Origin: Leuconostoc inhae
Lineage (GTDB): Bacteria > Bacillota > Bacilli > Lactobacillales > Lactobacillaceae
Direction of reading: 5' to 3'
NCBI RefSeq assembly: GCF_019656015.1
Contig: NZ_BPKW01000004.1
Span: 1 to 64,000, forward strand
Length of the DNA stretch: 64,000 nucleotides
The notes below the pieces were generated by a model. The model made no database searches and had not been told where the DNA came from. It saw nothing but the letters and a program-made list of their open reading frames with translations. Both the position numbers and the translations under genes were made by a program. How positions within the stretch are numbered: the first letter of the stretch is position 1; each line of letters begins with the position of its first letter. Positions 37,815-48,175 of this stretch are shown here, in pieces.

Positions 37815-38924
37815 ATGCGTGTAATTTTATCAGGTGGTGGCACAGGTGGCCATATTTATCCAGCTTTAGCATTAGCTGAAGTTATTAAGCAACATGAACC
37901 AGACTCGGAATTTTTATATGTTGGATCGGAACGTGGTGTGGAATCTAACATTGTACCAGCGACTGGTATGGCTTTTGACAAGTTATCTGTACAAGGATTT
38001 AAACGATCATTATCCTTAGATAATGTTAAAACAGTTAATTTATTCTTAAGAGCAGTTAAACAATCTAAAAAAATTATTAAAGACTTTAAACCTGACGTTG
38101 TTGTTGGTACAGGTGGTTATGTCGCTGGAGCAGTGGTGTATGCTGCACAACGCATGCATATTCCAACCGTTATCCATGAACAAAATTCTGTTGCCGGTGT
38201 GACAAATAAATTTTTGGCGCGTGGGGCAAGTAAAATAGGTGTGGCTTTTGATGTTGCTAAACAACAATTTCCATCAGAGAAAGTGACACTTGTTGGTAAT
38301 CCTCGTGCGCAACAAGTTGCACATATTGTGTCAACGTTTTCTTGGCAAACTTTGGGATTGCGAGATGATAAAGCAACGCTTTTAATTTTTGGCGGTTCAC
38401 AGGGTGCACCGGCTATTAATTCAGCAGTCATTGAAGCTATGAATGCTTTTAATTTAAGAAATTATCAAGTTGTTGTGGTAACTGGGCCTAAACGATATGA
38501 TAATGTCTTATCAGAACTAAATGATCGGGGCATTACTGTCGCTGATAATATTCGTATTCTGCCATATATTGACAATATGCCAGAAGTACTAGCAAAAACA
38601 AATGCAATTGTATCCAGAGCTGGGGCAACGTCAATTGCTGAAATCACAGCCTTAGGGATTCCATCAATTCTAGTGCCAAGTCTTCATGTTACTGGTAACC
38701 ATCAAACTAAAAATGCACAGAGTTTGGTTGATGATGGTGCCGCTCTAGTAGTAGCTGAAACGAATTTGAATGGTGAAACACTTATAACAGCTGTTGATTC
38801 GTTATTGTTAAATGACATCGTTAGCGAAAACATGGCTGCACAAGTTGCAAAAGTGGGCATACCTGATGCAGGCGATAGATTATATAACTTGATACAGGAT
38901 GCAATTTTAGAAAAGAAAGCTTAA
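37815..38924 (+). CDS. murG: UDP-GlcNAc:lipid I N-acetylglucosaminyltransferase
   Basis: Peripheral GT-B enzyme making lipid II; 369 residues. N-terminal LSGGGTGGHIYPALALAE, VVGTGGYVAG, and the C-terminal nucleotide-sugar motif SRAGATSIAEITALGIPSI are present. Confidence 0.97.
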   Translation: MRVILSGGGTGGHIYPALALAEVIKQHEPDSEFLYVGSERGVESNIVPATGMAFDKLSVQGFKRSLSLDNVKTVNLFLRAVKQSKKIIKDFKPDVVVGTGGYVAGAVVYAAQRMHIPTVIHEQNSVAGVTNKFLARGASKIGVAFDVAKQQFPSEKVTLVGNPRAQQVAHIVSTFSWQTLGLRDDKATLLIFGGSQGAPAINSAVIEAMNAFNLRNYQVVVVTGPKRYDNVLSELNDRGITVADNIRILPYIDNMPEVLAKTNAIVSRAGATSIAEITALGIPSILVPSLHVTGNHQTKNAQSLVDDGAALVVAETNLNGETLITAVDSLLLNDIVSENMAAQVAKVGIPDAGDRLYNLIQDAILEKKA

Positions 38925-38928
38925 AGTA

Positions 38929-39687
38929 GTGCATGTTTTAAAAGACAAAAAAATACTGCAAACAAAACGACCGCGACAACTTTGGATAAGTTTAGCGGCT
39001 TTTGTGGTGTTTATAGTCTCAATCATTTTTTTATTACAACCTTGGCGAACAATTAAAACAGTCAACATCAATACCATGATGATACCAGCTAATAAAATTG
39101 AGAAATATGCTAATATCAAGCAACAAACGCCATATTGGCGTATAGTAGGCCAAACAAACTTTATTGCCCAACAAATTGTTAAACAAGATGATCAAATTGA
39201 CGCAGCTCAAGTCACGTTACAAGGTAACAATGTTAATATTAACATTGTTGAAAAAGTAACTGCAGGTTATGTTCAACAAGGCAATAATTGGTATATTATT
39301 GATCGAGAAGGAGTGTTTAAAAAGATTCAAGCTCCTGAAGGAAATGCACCGGTATATGTCAATTTTAAAACAAATACACCTGTTAAAAAACTAGCGAAAG
39401 AGTTTGTGTCATTAGAATTAACGTTACGTCAAAATATTAGTCAAATTATTTTTTCGCCCAATAAAGATAACGCTAATCGTCTCATAATTATTATGAATGA
39501 TGGCAATACTGTGTATGCAACGTTAAATACATTTGGTAAAAAAATTAATTATTATCCTGGAATTGCAGCACAAATGCCTGCTAAAGGCATTGTGGACTTG
39601 CAATTTGGTGCTTATTCGTATGCTTATGGTACGTCACAGACAAATGCAACTCACAAAAAAAATGATCATAAAGATAAACAAAAGTGA
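38929..39687 (+). CDS. divIB: Cell division protein DivIB/FtsQ
   Basis: A 252-residue bitopic divisome protein. The basic N-terminus is followed by a membrane helix (ISLAAFVVFIVSIIFLL), then a POTRA-like extracellular domain (NTMMIPANKIEKY) and a Lys-rich tail. The start appears to be GTG at 38929, 4 nt after murG, with a weak ribosome site, so expression may depend on coupling. Confidence 0.88.
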   Translation: MHVLKDKKILQTKRPRQLWISLAAFVVFIVSIIFLLQPWRTIKTVNINTMMIPANKIEKYANIKQQTPYWRIVGQTNFIAQQIVKQDDQIDAAQVTLQGNNVNINIVEKVTAGYVQQGNNWYIIDREGVFKKIQAPEGNAPVYVNFKTNTPVKKLAKEFVSLELTLRQNISQIIFSPNKDNANRLIIIMNDGNTVYATLNTFGKKINYYPGIAAQMPAKGIVDLQFGAYSYAYGTSQTNATHKKNDHKDKQK

Positions 39688-39775
39688 GAATTTGTGGCGT
39701 AATAGCTATGGTTTATGATATTATTATAGTTAGGTATATTTTATTAAAAAATAATTTTGTAAAGGGGCACGACGC

Positions 39776-41125
39776 ATGAATAACTCAGGCGTGACGGTGG
39801 GTTTAGACATTGGTACCACATCCATCAAAGTAGTCATTGCGCAAACAACTGGTAATCAATTCAATGTGATTGGTGCAGGAAATGCACCTTCTCGGGGGTT
39901 ACGTAAGGGCGTGATCGTGGACATTGATGCAACTGCCAGTGCGATACGCGAAGCGATTGAACAAGCACAAGAAAAAGCAAATTTTCAAATTGATGAAGTA
40001 GTTGTAGGTATTCCTGCAAATCAAATTGAAATGGTTCATGTCGAAGGCCTCGTATCCATTGCTAATCAGAATAAACGTATTACTTACGCTGATGTACAAA
40101 ATGTGGCAAAGCAGGCTTTATCACACAATGTATCATCAGATCATGATGTTATTGATTTAATTGCTGAAGAATTTATTGTAGATGGTTTTGATGGGATAAA
40201 AGATCCTCACGAAATGATTGGTGTGCGACTTGAATTACGTGGTACAGCGTTTGTTGGACCAAGTAAAATTTTAGATAATACGCGTATGGCAATTCAAAAA
40301 GCAGGCTTGAAATTACATGAATTTGTTTTGGCGCCATTGGCTATCGGTACTAGCATTTTAAACGATGGCGAACAGGACTTTGGGACCGTGTTAATAGATC
40401 TTGGTGGTGGACAAACAACGACATCTATTATACATGATCGCAAGTTGAAATTTAATCATGTAGACTTAGAAGGTGGGGATAATGTTACGAAAGATATCTC
40501 AACTGTGCTAGGTATATCTTATACGCATGCTGAAAAGATTAAACGTGATTTTGGATATGCCGATCCAACCCAGGCAAGTGCTGATAAAGAGTTTTCTGTT
40601 GAAGTCGTTGGGGATAATACACCGCAATTAATCAATGAACATTATCTTTCAGAAATTATTGCGGCACGCTTAGAACAAATATACATGCGTGCATTGGACC
40701 CGCTGAGTGCAGTTAACGGTTTGAACATGCCAGGTGGTGTCGTTTTAACTGGTGGAAATGCAGCTTTGCCACGTATGGTAGACTATGCCAAAACTATTTT
40801 GGGTGAGAATGTCCGACTTTTTATACCTGATCAAATAGGGCTACGTCATCCTTCTTATACACGTGCAATGTCATATGCAATGTTTGCTTCGCGTGAAAAT
40901 ATGACGCAGCAAGTCATTAAACAAGTAATCATGTCGCACCGTGAAGATAGCAACAGTATGGAATCTGTGCCGGCAGCACCTAAACAAGCACATGATTACG
41001 TCGAAACATCTGAGTCAACTGATCAGCCACTGTACAATTATGGAGGCGATCAAGATGATCAACCGCGGCAAGGTATTTTTAGCCGTTTAATACAAACAAT
41101 TAAGAATTTATTTCGCGAAGATTAG
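39776..41125 (+). CDS. ftsA: Cell division protein FtsA
   Basis: Actin-like tether of FtsZ to the membrane; 449 residues. VGLDIGTTSIKVVIA (phosphate 1), VLIDLGGGQTTTSI (phosphate 2) and VLTGGNAALP (adenosine) motifs are present. A C-terminal amphipathic helix (FSRLIQTIKNLFRED) is the membrane-targeting sequence. GGGG precedes the ATG. Confidence 0.96.
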   Translation: MNNSGVTVGLDIGTTSIKVVIAQTTGNQFNVIGAGNAPSRGLRKGVIVDIDATASAIREAIEQAQEKANFQIDEVVVGIPANQIEMVHVEGLVSIANQNKRITYADVQNVAKQALSHNVSSDHDVIDLIAEEFIVDGFDGIKDPHEMIGVRLELRGTAFVGPSKILDNTRMAIQKAGLKLHEFVLAPLAIGTSILNDGEQDFGTVLIDLGGGQTTTSIIHDRKLKFNHVDLEGGDNVTKDISTVLGISYTHAEKIKRDFGYADPTQASADKEFSVEVVGDNTPQLINEHYLSEIIAARLEQIYMRALDPLSAVNGLNMPGGVVLTGGNAALPRMVDYAKTILGENVRLFIPDQIGLRHPSYTRAMSYAMFASRENMTQQVIKQVIMSHREDSNSMESVPAAPKQAHDYVETSESTDQPLYNYGGDQDDQPRQGIFSRLIQTIKNLFRED

Positions 41126-41145
41126 CATAATTAAGGAGACAACTT

Positions 41146-42450
41146 ATGGATTTTTCAATTGATGACGCCCAAGATACCGGCGCAATTATTAAAGTTATCG
41201 GTGTTGGTGGTGGTGGATCAAACGCTGTCAATCATATGATCGAAGAAGGTGTTAGTGGTGTTGAGTTTATCGTTGCTAACACTGATGTACAAGCCTTAGA
41301 TAAATCTAAGGCTGATACTAAAATACAAATCGGTCCAAAATTGACTGGTGGTTTAGGCGCTGGTTCTAATCCTGAACGTGGCACTAAAGCTGCCGAAGAA
41401 TCATCTGAAGATATTGCCTCAGCAATTTCAGGTGCAGATATGATTGTTATCACGGCTGGAATGGGTGGTGGAACTGGCAACGGTGCAGCACCAGTTGTTG
41501 CACGCATAGCTAAAGAACAAGGTGCTTTAACTGTTGCTGTTGTGACACGTCCATTCAAGTGGGAGGGCCCAAAACGTGGTCGTTTCGCTGCTGAAGGATT
41601 ACAAGCATTGTCTGAATCAGTAGATTCACTGATTGTGATTACCAACGAACGTTTAAAAGATCGTATTGATTTGCGTACACCATTGTCAGAAGCTTTCAAA
41701 GTTGTTGACGAAGTTGTGGCTCAAGGCGTTCGTGGCATCTCAGAACTAATTACAAATCCAGGATTCATTAACCTTGATTTTGCTGACGTAAAAACGGTTA
41801 TGCAAGATGCTGGGCCTGCATTAATGGGTGTTGGACAAGCCAGTGGCGAAACACGTGCCGCTGATGCGACGAAACAAGCTATTTCCTCACCGCTACTTGA
41901 GGTGGACATGTCAGGTGCTGAGGATGTTTTGCTCAACATTACCGGTGGCTTGGATATGTCATTGTTTGAAGCACAAACTGCTTCAGAAGTGATTGCTCAA
42001 GAAGCTGGACGTGAAGTCAACGTTATTTTTGGTACATCTATTGATGAAAACTTAGGTGACTCTATTCGTGTGACGGTAATTGCAACTGGCCTTCAAAACG
42101 TCACGGTAGATTCTGCAGCCAAAAAAGCTGCTGCACCAAAAGCAAATGCTGCTAAAGTATTTGGCACGACAAGCACAAATGTAACACCAGCAACACCTAC
42201 CACTTCAATATTTGAAAAACCAACAACAGAGCCTGTTAAATCAACAACGCCAGCGCCACAAAATGACCCATTTGCTGATTGGAATATTAGTGGTGCCTCC
42301 AAAGATGCCTTTGCTGATGATGAGCGGTTTGATGGTGTACAAAAACAAGCGTTCGATGTATTCAATACACCAACGTCAAATGAAACACCAGTAGATTTTT
42401 CAAACAATGACGATGATACTGAACAACCACCATTCTTTAAAAAACGTTAA
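41146..42450 (+). CDS. ftsZ: Cell division GTPase FtsZ
   Basis: Tubulin-like ring-forming GTPase, 434 residues. [16 protein letters not shown], the tubulin signature [10 protein letters not shown] near residue 108, and synergy-loop [11 protein letters not shown] are present. A long flexible linker leads to the C-terminal peptide QPPFFKKR that binds FtsA and SepF. It follows ftsA by 20 nt. Confidence 0.98.
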   Translation: MDFSIDDAQDTGAIIKVIGVGGGGSNAVNHMIEEGVSGVEFIVANTDVQALDKSKADTKIQIGPKLTGGLGAGSNPERGTKAAEESSEDIASAISGADMIVITAGMGGGTGNGAAPVVARIAKEQGALTVAVVTRPFKWEGPKRGRFAAEGLQALSESVDSLIVITNERLKDRIDLRTPLSEAFKVVDEVVAQGVRGISELITNPGFINLDFADVKTVMQDAGPALMGVGQASGETRAADATKQAISSPLLEVDMSGAEDVLLNITGGLDMSLFEAQTASEVIAQEAGREVNVIFGTSIDENLGDSIRVTVIATGLQNVTVDSAAKKAAAPKANAAKVFGTTSTNVTPATPTTSIFEKPTTEPVKSTTPAPQNDPFADWNISGASKDAFADDERFDGVQKQAFDVFNTPTSNETPVDFSNNDDDTEQPPFFKKR

Positions 42451-42564
42451 TATAAAAAAACGTGAGTTGTCTACCTTTTACTGTGTTGTATGACGATAAT
42501 ATGCAATGATTAATGTATTGTTATGTAAGCAGTGAATTGCAACCTGCGTGTTTAAGGAGAGATC

Positions 42565-43026
42565 ATGGCATTAGGCGATACAATTAAACGTCTTTTCAGT
42601 AATGATGAAGACGATTTATATGAAGATAGTTATGATGATAACAACTATCAAGAACAACCACAATATCAACAACCAGTTCAACAAACGTCACAGCAACAAA
42701 CAACTTATTTTGGTCGCCAATCGTCACAATCAACAATGACAGATCCAGGTAATGCTAATAGTAAAATTGCATTATTTGAGCCCAAAGTGTATTCGGATTC
42801 TAGAGCCATTGCGTCTCAGATATTAGGCGGAGAAGCTGTAATTGTTAACTTTACTCAAATTGATGAGGCGCAAGCCAAAAGAATTTTAGATTTCCTCGGT
42901 GGTGCTATATATGCAGTCAATGGAGAAATTGAACGTATCGGTCAGTCTATTTTTTTGGTAACGCCTGCAACTTTTGAAATTTCAGGAACGTTAACAGATA
43001 ATTTAGAACCGAATACACGGTATTAA
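42565..43026 (+). CDS. sepF: Cell division protein SepF
   Basis: Membrane-binding FtsZ partner, 153 residues. An N-terminal amphipathic helix (MALGDTIKRLFSN), a Gln/Tyr-rich linker and the C-terminal core (ASQILGGEAVIVNFTQIDEA, RILDFLGGAIYAVNGEIERIG) are visible. Own GGAGAG ribosome site. Confidence 0.94.
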   Translation: MALGDTIKRLFSNDEDDLYEDSYDDNNYQEQPQYQQPVQQTSQQQTTYFGRQSSQSTMTDPGNANSKIALFEPKVYSDSRAIASQILGGEAVIVNFTQIDEAQAKRILDFLGGAIYAVNGEIERIGQSIFLVTPATFEISGTLTDNLEPNTRY

Positions 43027-43029
43027 TTT

Positions 43030-43293
43030 ATGTTAGAAATACTAAGTTGGATTATACGTATCGCACACTATTATGAATATGCAATTGTCATTTATGTTCT
43101 AATGTCTTGGTTACCTGGCGCCCAACAATCAGTGTTTGGCAAATGGCTTCAACGCATCGTTTCACCCTATCTAAACTTATTTCGAATCATACCACCAATT
43201 GGTGGTATGATTGATATTTCACCAATTGTCGCTATTTTAGCGTTGAATTTTGCAATTAGTGGTTTGTCGCATCTTGTGCTAATTTTCTTGTAA
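43030..43293 (+). CDS. YggT/YlmG-family membrane protein
   Basis: An 87-residue protein with two membrane segments and the family motif PYLNLFRIIPPIGG(M)IDISPIVAI. It starts 3 nt after sepF. YggT proteins have a poorly defined role in division and envelope organisation. Confidence 0.9.
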   Translation: MLEILSWIIRIAHYYEYAIVIYVLMSWLPGAQQSVFGKWLQRIVSPYLNLFRIIPPIGGMIDISPIVAILALNFAISGLSHLVLIFL

Positions 43294-43294
43294 T

Positions 43295-44086
43295 ATGGTA
43301 GATGATTTTTCAACAATTGAACAGCATTTTAGACCAGAAGAAGTATCATTTATTCAGCAAGCAAGCGATTGGATTCGTCAAAGTGAAGATGAGTATCGTG
43401 GTATTCTAACACGGTTTTTGAACCCGCGAGAACAATATATTTTGCAAACTTTAGTTAATCGTGCAGAAAATTTGAAAGTCCATTATAATGGTGCGACTAG
43501 TCATACCGAAAATCAACGTGCTATCGTTGCGCCAGATTTTTATACTGTAGCATTGGCGGACTTTGAATTAGCAATTCTTGAAATTAAATATCCAGTAAAA
43601 TTTGCCGAATTGCATCATGCAATGATACTTGGCGCGTTTATGAATGCTGGTATAAAACGTGAAGTGATTGGCGATATTTTATCTGATGATAAAAAATGGC
43701 AAGTTGTTGTTGATGCAAAAATGATTATGTATATTCAACAAACAGTTCAAAAGATTGGACGGATCAAAATTGAATTGATTGCACGGGATGTGTCAGATGT
43801 CATTGCAGTTCACGATGATTGGAGTGAAATATTTTTATTATTATCATCTCTGCGAATTGACACAATTATTTCAATGGCATTTAATATATCACGTAGTTTA
43901 GCAAAAACATTAATTGAACAGCAGCAAGTTCGAGTTAATTGGACAACGATTGTTAAGCCAGATCATATAGTAGCAGTAGGAGATATTGTATCTGTTCGTA
44001 AATATGGACGTATGCAAATTAAAATGTGTGATGGGTTTAGCAAAAAAGATAAAATTAAAGCAATTGTTAATATTATTCGACGTTAA
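43295..44086 (+). CDS. ylmH: RNA-binding S4-domain protein YlmH
   Basis: A 263-residue cytoplasmic protein with a C-terminal S4 RNA-binding domain (SMAFNISRSLAKTLIEQQQVRVNW, then DIVSVRKYGRMQI). It begins one base after the yggT stop. In B. subtilis YlmH acts in ribosome rescue; here only family membership is evident. Confidence 0.9.
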   Translation: MVDDFSTIEQHFRPEEVSFIQQASDWIRQSEDEYRGILTRFLNPREQYILQTLVNRAENLKVHYNGATSHTENQRAIVAPDFYTVALADFELAILEIKYPVKFAELHHAMILGAFMNAGIKREVIGDILSDDKKWQVVVDAKMIMYIQQTVQKIGRIKIELIARDVSDVIAVHDDWSEIFLLLSSLRIDTIISMAFNISRSLAKTLIEQQQVRVNWTTIVKPDHIVAVGDIVSVRKYGRMQIKMCDGFSKKDKIKAIVNIIRR

Positions 44087-44124
44087 GTTAACTCGAGTTA
44101 TATCAAAATTAAAAGGAGACCAAG

Positions 44125-44808
44125 ATGGTACTAACACCTGATGAAATTTTGAAGCATGAATTTACTAAAAAGGGTTCACGTGCATACATTGCATCTGAGG
44201 TTGATTCGTTTTTAGACCAAGTTAATGGTGACTATGAAACTATCATTACTGAACGTGATAAACTTTCAAATGATAATCAACAGTTGCAAGTTAAAGTTGA
44301 TGGTTTGGAAGCCAAACGTGAGCAAGTCAATCAATCAATTTTTGTTGCTCAAGAAGCTGCTGACCGTTTGAGACAAGAAGCTGATGGTGAAGTAAAAAAG
44401 CAATTAACACATGCCCAAGAAGCCGCTACTAAAATTATTAGTGACGCACGTACAAAGGCTGAGGCTGAAGCAACAAGTTTAGCGCAGGAAAATGAAGGTC
44501 TAATTAAAGAGCAAAATGAATTAAGAACTGAAGTTGAAAATTTTAAAAATTCATTCTTGAAATTATTGGAGCTTCAGCGTAAACTATTAGAAAATGATGA
44601 TTTAGCTGAGGCAGTTCATCGTTTGCCCGTAGGACAAGCAACGGCTGATCGTATTGATAAAATAGCAACAATTGAAACTGAAACTGTTATGCCAGTGATA
44701 GCAAGCGAATCAGATTCTAAAGAAACAGAAAATGAGGAAACAGCTCCTGAACAAGGACCAATTGTTGTGTTTCCCGAACCAAGTGAAAACGAAGATAATA
44801 AATTATAA
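44125..44808 (+). CDS. divIVA: Cell division initiation protein DivIVA
   Basis: A 227-residue coiled-coil protein that marks curved membrane. The N-terminal signature LTPDEILKHEFTKKGSRAY...EVDSFLDQV is followed by a long coiled coil (residues about 30-155) and an acidic tail. AGGAG precedes the ATG. It is the last gene before the ileS leader, the usual Firmicute order. Confidence 0.95.
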   Translation: MVLTPDEILKHEFTKKGSRAYIASEVDSFLDQVNGDYETIITERDKLSNDNQQLQVKVDGLEAKREQVNQSIFVAQEAADRLRQEADGEVKKQLTHAQEAATKIISDARTKAEAEATSLAQENEGLIKEQNELRTEVENFKNSFLKLLELQRKLLENDDLAEAVHRLPVGQATADRIDKIATIETETVMPVIASESDSKETENEETAPEQGPIVVFPEPSENEDNKL

Positions 44809-44819
44809 GAAGCATAACA

Positions 44820-45041
44820 CAATAAGAATGGCATACATACGTGCAGCGAGTCATGGTGGTTAGAGATGACCGTCCCTGTAGCCGTTTAAATCAGTTATGA
44901 AGTTGTTAGACTGAAATTTGAGTAAGTTTAACCGGTGCAGACCGTTAATACTGATTTGAGAGTTGTTTACTTGCAAACAACTAAAATTGGGTGGTACCAC
45001 GTGAAAACGTCCCTGTGTTTTGAAACACAGGGACGTTTTTG
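44820..45041 (+). promoter_or_regulatory. T-box leader of ileS (tRNA-Ile sensing)
   Basis: A T-box motif GGGTGGTACCACG at about 44989-45001 presents UGGU to uncharged tRNA with discriminator A. It precedes a strong terminator, AACGTCCCTGTGTTT / AAACACAGGGACGTT with a T run (45006-45040). Stem I contains AGCGAG and a GGTGGTTAGAG loop capped by GTCAT/ATGAC. The candidate Ile specifier is ATC at 44890-44892. Uncharged tRNA-Ile would favour the antiterminator and ileS expression. No clear promoter was found, so it may be read from the divIVA side. Confidence 0.9.
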
Positions 45042-45106
45042 ATTGTTTTAAAACACGACCTAATTATTTTATTGCTAACGCTAAGTTATACATAGGAGAT
45101 GACATT

Positions 45107-47899
45107 ATGAAGTATAAAGATACACTTAATCTGGGGAAAACGGCATTTCCAATGCGTGGATCACTACCAAAAACAGAGCCGATTCGTCAACAAAAATGGT
45201 ATGATGCTGATTTATATAATCAACGTTTGTCACAAAATGAAAAAAAGCCACATTTTAATTTACATGATGGCCCGCCGTATGCTAATGGAAATATTCATTT
45301 AGGGCATGCTTTAAATAAAATATCAAAAGACATTATTGTGCGATACAAAAACATGGCTGGCTTCTATGCACCTTATGTTCCAGGATGGGATACACACGGT
45401 TTACCAATTGAACAGCAGTTAACAAAAGCTGGTCATGATCGTAAAGCTATGCCTAAAGCTGAATGGCGAGATTTAGCAAAAGATTTTGCCTTGGAACAAG
45501 TTGATAAGCAAAAAAATGATTTTAAGCGTTTAGGAATTATGGCTGATTGGCAGAACCCATATATCACATTGCAGCCAGAATTTGAGGCGGCACAGTTACG
45601 AGTGTTTGGTGAAATGGCTGGTAAAGGGTACATTTTCAAGGGTTCAAAGCCAGTTTATTGGTCATGGTCATCAGAATCTGCCTTAGCAGAAGCGGAGATT
45701 GAATACCACGATATCAATTCAGCATCATTGTATTATGCTAATCGTGTGAAAGACGGACATGGTATTTTAGATTCTGATACTTATTTTGTTGTTTGGACAA
45801 CAACACCATTTACAGTGACGGCCTCACGTGGGATTACGCTTGGACCTGATATGGATTATTCAGTTATTCAACCAGCGGGAGAGACACGTAAATTTGTTAT
45901 TGCTACTGGCCGTTTAGAGGCCATTACACCATTGTTTGGCTGGGATAATTATAAGACTTTAGCAACATATAAAGGCGAAGAATTAGATCGTATGACAGCG
46001 TATCATCCATGGGATATTGATGCCGAAGAATTAGTTATGAATGCAGATCATGTGACGCTTGATTCTGGAACTGGTTTAGTTCATACTGCCCCAGGTTTTG
46101 GGGAGGATGATTTTAATGTTGGTAAGCAATATGGCCTAGAAGCTGTTGTTACAGTTGATGAAAAAGGCTATATGACTAAAAATGCTGGACCTGATTTCGA
46201 AGGCAAATTTTACGATGATGTTGTTGGCCTTGTCATCAACAAATTAACTGCAGCTAATTTGTTTTTGGCTAAAGAAAAAATTACGCATTCTTATCCGTTT
46301 GATTGGCGTACAAAAAAGCCTATTATTTGGCGTGCGGTACCACAATGGTTTGCATCGGTAGGGAAATTCCGTCAAAATATTTTGGATGAATTAGATAATG
46401 TTAATTTTTTCCCTGAGTGGGGAAAGAAGCGTTTATATAATATGATTCGCGATCGTGGCGATTGGGTTATTTCACGTCAACGTGTCTGGGGTGTGCCATT
46501 ACCTATTTTTTATGCAGAAGACCAAACGCCTATTTTAGATCAAACTATTATTAATCATGTAGCTGATTTATTTGAAGCAAATGGTTCAAATTATTGGTTT
46601 GAGCATGAAGCTAAAGACCTATTACCTGAAGGTTATAGCAACCCGCACTCGCCTAATGGCAAGTTTGCTAAAGAAGAAGACATTATGGATGTTTGGTTTG
46701 ATTCAGGTTCTTCTTGGGCTGGTGTCATGAATACACGTGATCAATTAGATTATCCTGCAGATTTATATTTAGAAGGATCAGATCAGTATCGCGGTTGGTT
46801 TAATTCCTCATTGATTACTTCTGTTGCTGTTACAGGACAAGCGCCCTACAAAAATGTACTATCTCAAGGATTTACTTTGGATGGTAAGGGTAATAAAATG
46901 TCTAAATCACTAGGTAATACCATATCACCACTTGATGTGGCTGACAAAATGGGAATTGAAATTTTGCGTTTGTGGACAATTTCAGTTGATACATCACAAG
47001 ATATGCCAGTATCAAATGAAATTTTAAAGCAAGTGTCTGAAAGTTATCGTAAATTACGTAATACTTTGAGATTCTTAATGGCTAATACGGCCGATTTTAA
47101 CTACGCAACAGATGCAATTGCTTTTAATGACAGAGCTGGGCACGATCAATATTTCTCAGTTGTTTTAAATAATTTTATTAAAGATATACGTGATTCATAT
47201 GATAATTATCGATTTAATGATATCTTTAAACGTGTCATTAATTTTGTTAACGTTGATTTGTCGGCCTTCTATTTGGATATTGCCAAAGACGTTGTTTATG
47301 TTGAAGCACCAAATGGTCATGCACGCCGTTCAATGCAAACAGTATTTTATGATACTTTAATAGCTTTAACAAAGTTATTGTTGCCTGTTTTGCCACATAC
47401 AGCTGAAGAAGTTTGGGAATATTTGCCAAATGAAAAACTTGATTTTGCGTATCTTTCTGACATGCCAGAAGTACAGAATTTGGGCGATACAAGTGAGTTA
47501 TTAGCAAACTGGTCTACCTTTATGGCAATGCGAGATGCAGTTAATAAGGCGCTTGAAGAAGCCAGAACAGCTGAATTAATTGGTAAAAATGCTGAGGCAG
47601 CCTTGATATTGTATTTGACAACAGAGCAACAACAACTGTTGGCTGATTTGAATGCTGATGTTCGTTTACTTCTGATGGTTTCACAGCTATATATTGTTGA
47701 TGCTAAAACAGCAGTTGACGTGAGATTATATGATGGGGTTCTAATCTCGGTAAAGCATGCTGTTGGTGGTGTATCGCCACGTGATCGTCTGTTTCATGAG
47801 GATATTGGCGCAGACTCAGCATTTCCAAATTTGTCAAAGCATGAAGCAGATATTATACGTGAATTCTATCCAGAAGCCTTGATTGAAGGACTAGAATAA
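45107..47899 (+). CDS. ileS: Isoleucyl-tRNA synthetase
   Basis: Class I synthetase of 930 residues. HLGH (in [11 protein letters not shown], residues 64-67) and KMSKS (near residue 597) form the active site. The editing domain includes [19 protein letters not shown] 45107 with AGGAG upstream is chosen; an in-frame ATG at 45020 lies within the T-box terminator. The C-terminus aligns with the usual zinc-binding tail, but the four Cys positions read Ser, Asp, Ser and Glu (VSPRDRLF and [10 protein letters not shown]). The zinc site therefore appears lost while the rest of the tail (REFYPEAL) is kept. Confidence 0.96.
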   Translation: MKYKDTLNLGKTAFPMRGSLPKTEPIRQQKWYDADLYNQRLSQNEKKPHFNLHDGPPYANGNIHLGHALNKISKDIIVRYKNMAGFYAPYVPGWDTHGLPIEQQLTKAGHDRKAMPKAEWRDLAKDFALEQVDKQKNDFKRLGIMADWQNPYITLQPEFEAAQLRVFGEMAGKGYIFKGSKPVYWSWSSESALAEAEIEYHDINSASLYYANRVKDGHGILDSDTYFVVWTTTPFTVTASRGITLGPDMDYSVIQPAGETRKFVIATGRLEAITPLFGWDNYKTLATYKGEELDRMTAYHPWDIDAEELVMNADHVTLDSGTGLVHTAPGFGEDDFNVGKQYGLEAVVTVDEKGYMTKNAGPDFEGKFYDDVVGLVINKLTAANLFLAKEKITHSYPFDWRTKKPIIWRAVPQWFASVGKFRQNILDELDNVNFFPEWGKKRLYNMIRDRGDWVISRQRVWGVPLPIFYAEDQTPILDQTIINHVADLFEANGSNYWFEHEAKDLLPEGYSNPHSPNGKFAKEEDIMDVWFDSGSSWAGVMNTRDQLDYPADLYLEGSDQYRGWFNSSLITSVAVTGQAPYKNVLSQGFTLDGKGNKMSKSLGNTISPLDVADKMGIEILRLWTISVDTSQDMPVSNEILKQVSESYRKLRNTLRFLMANTADFNYATDAIAFNDRAGHDQYFSVVLNNFIKDIRDSYDNYRFNDIFKRVINFVNVDLSAFYLDIAKDVVYVEAPNGHARRSMQTVFYDTLIALTKLLLPVLPHTAEEVWEYLPNEKLDFAYLSDMPEVQNLGDTSELLANWSTFMAMRDAVNKALEEARTAELIGKNAEAALILYLTTEQQQLLADLNADVRLLLMVSQLYIVDAKTAVDVRLYDGVLISVKHAVGGVSPRDRLFHEDIGADSAFPNLSKHEADIIREFYPEALIEGLE

Positions 47900-48056
47900 A
47901 ATCAGTATGAGTGCATATTTTAAAAAATAAATAACTGAAGAACTGTGTTATTTTAGCTCAAAGTTAATAAATGTGGCATTTCTCAATGGTTTTATTTGTT
48001 TAGTTGTGGCAAAAGTTTGATTACGCACGGTGACACGTGCAACTAGGAGCAAGCTA

Positions 48057-48091
48057 AATACACTGTTAATTTTAATAACAGTGTATTTTTA
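48057..48091 (+). terminator. Terminator downstream of ileS
   Basis: AAATACACTGTTA ATTTTA ATAACAGTGTATTTTT. It stands about 160 bp after ileS. The rest of the 276-nt gap has a small GCACG/CGTGC hairpin near 48024 but nothing else I can name. Confidence 0.8.
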
Positions 48092-48138
48092 TTGTGTTGG
48101 AGTAGCTTTCTAAGATACAATATAGTTATAAATAAAAA

Positions 48139-48159
48139 AGGGCGGTTATGTTTTTTTAA
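48139..48159 (+). promoter_or_regulatory. Shine-Dalgarno plus three-codon mini-ORF before an ECF gene
   Basis: AAAGGGCGG followed by ATG TTT TTT TAA (48148-48159). The mini-ORF ends 16 nt before the ECF S-component ATG. Removing one T from the seven-T run would fuse this ATG in frame with the S component (MFFKITEKKMTN...). A nine-A run directly precedes the annotated start. Confidence 0.6.
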
Positions 48160-48175
48160 AATAACTGAAAAAAAA

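Noticed and set aside
41232-41699. 155-codon minus-strand frame inside ftsZ
   Set aside because: Low-complexity Ser/Ala/Pro shadow caused by ftsZ codon bias.
44820-44900. ileS T-box with a defective Stem I
   Set aside because: At first AGAGAG and GGTGAAAG seemed missing, but AGCGAG plus a GGTGGTTAGAG loop closed by GTCAT/ATGAC is an acceptable variant.
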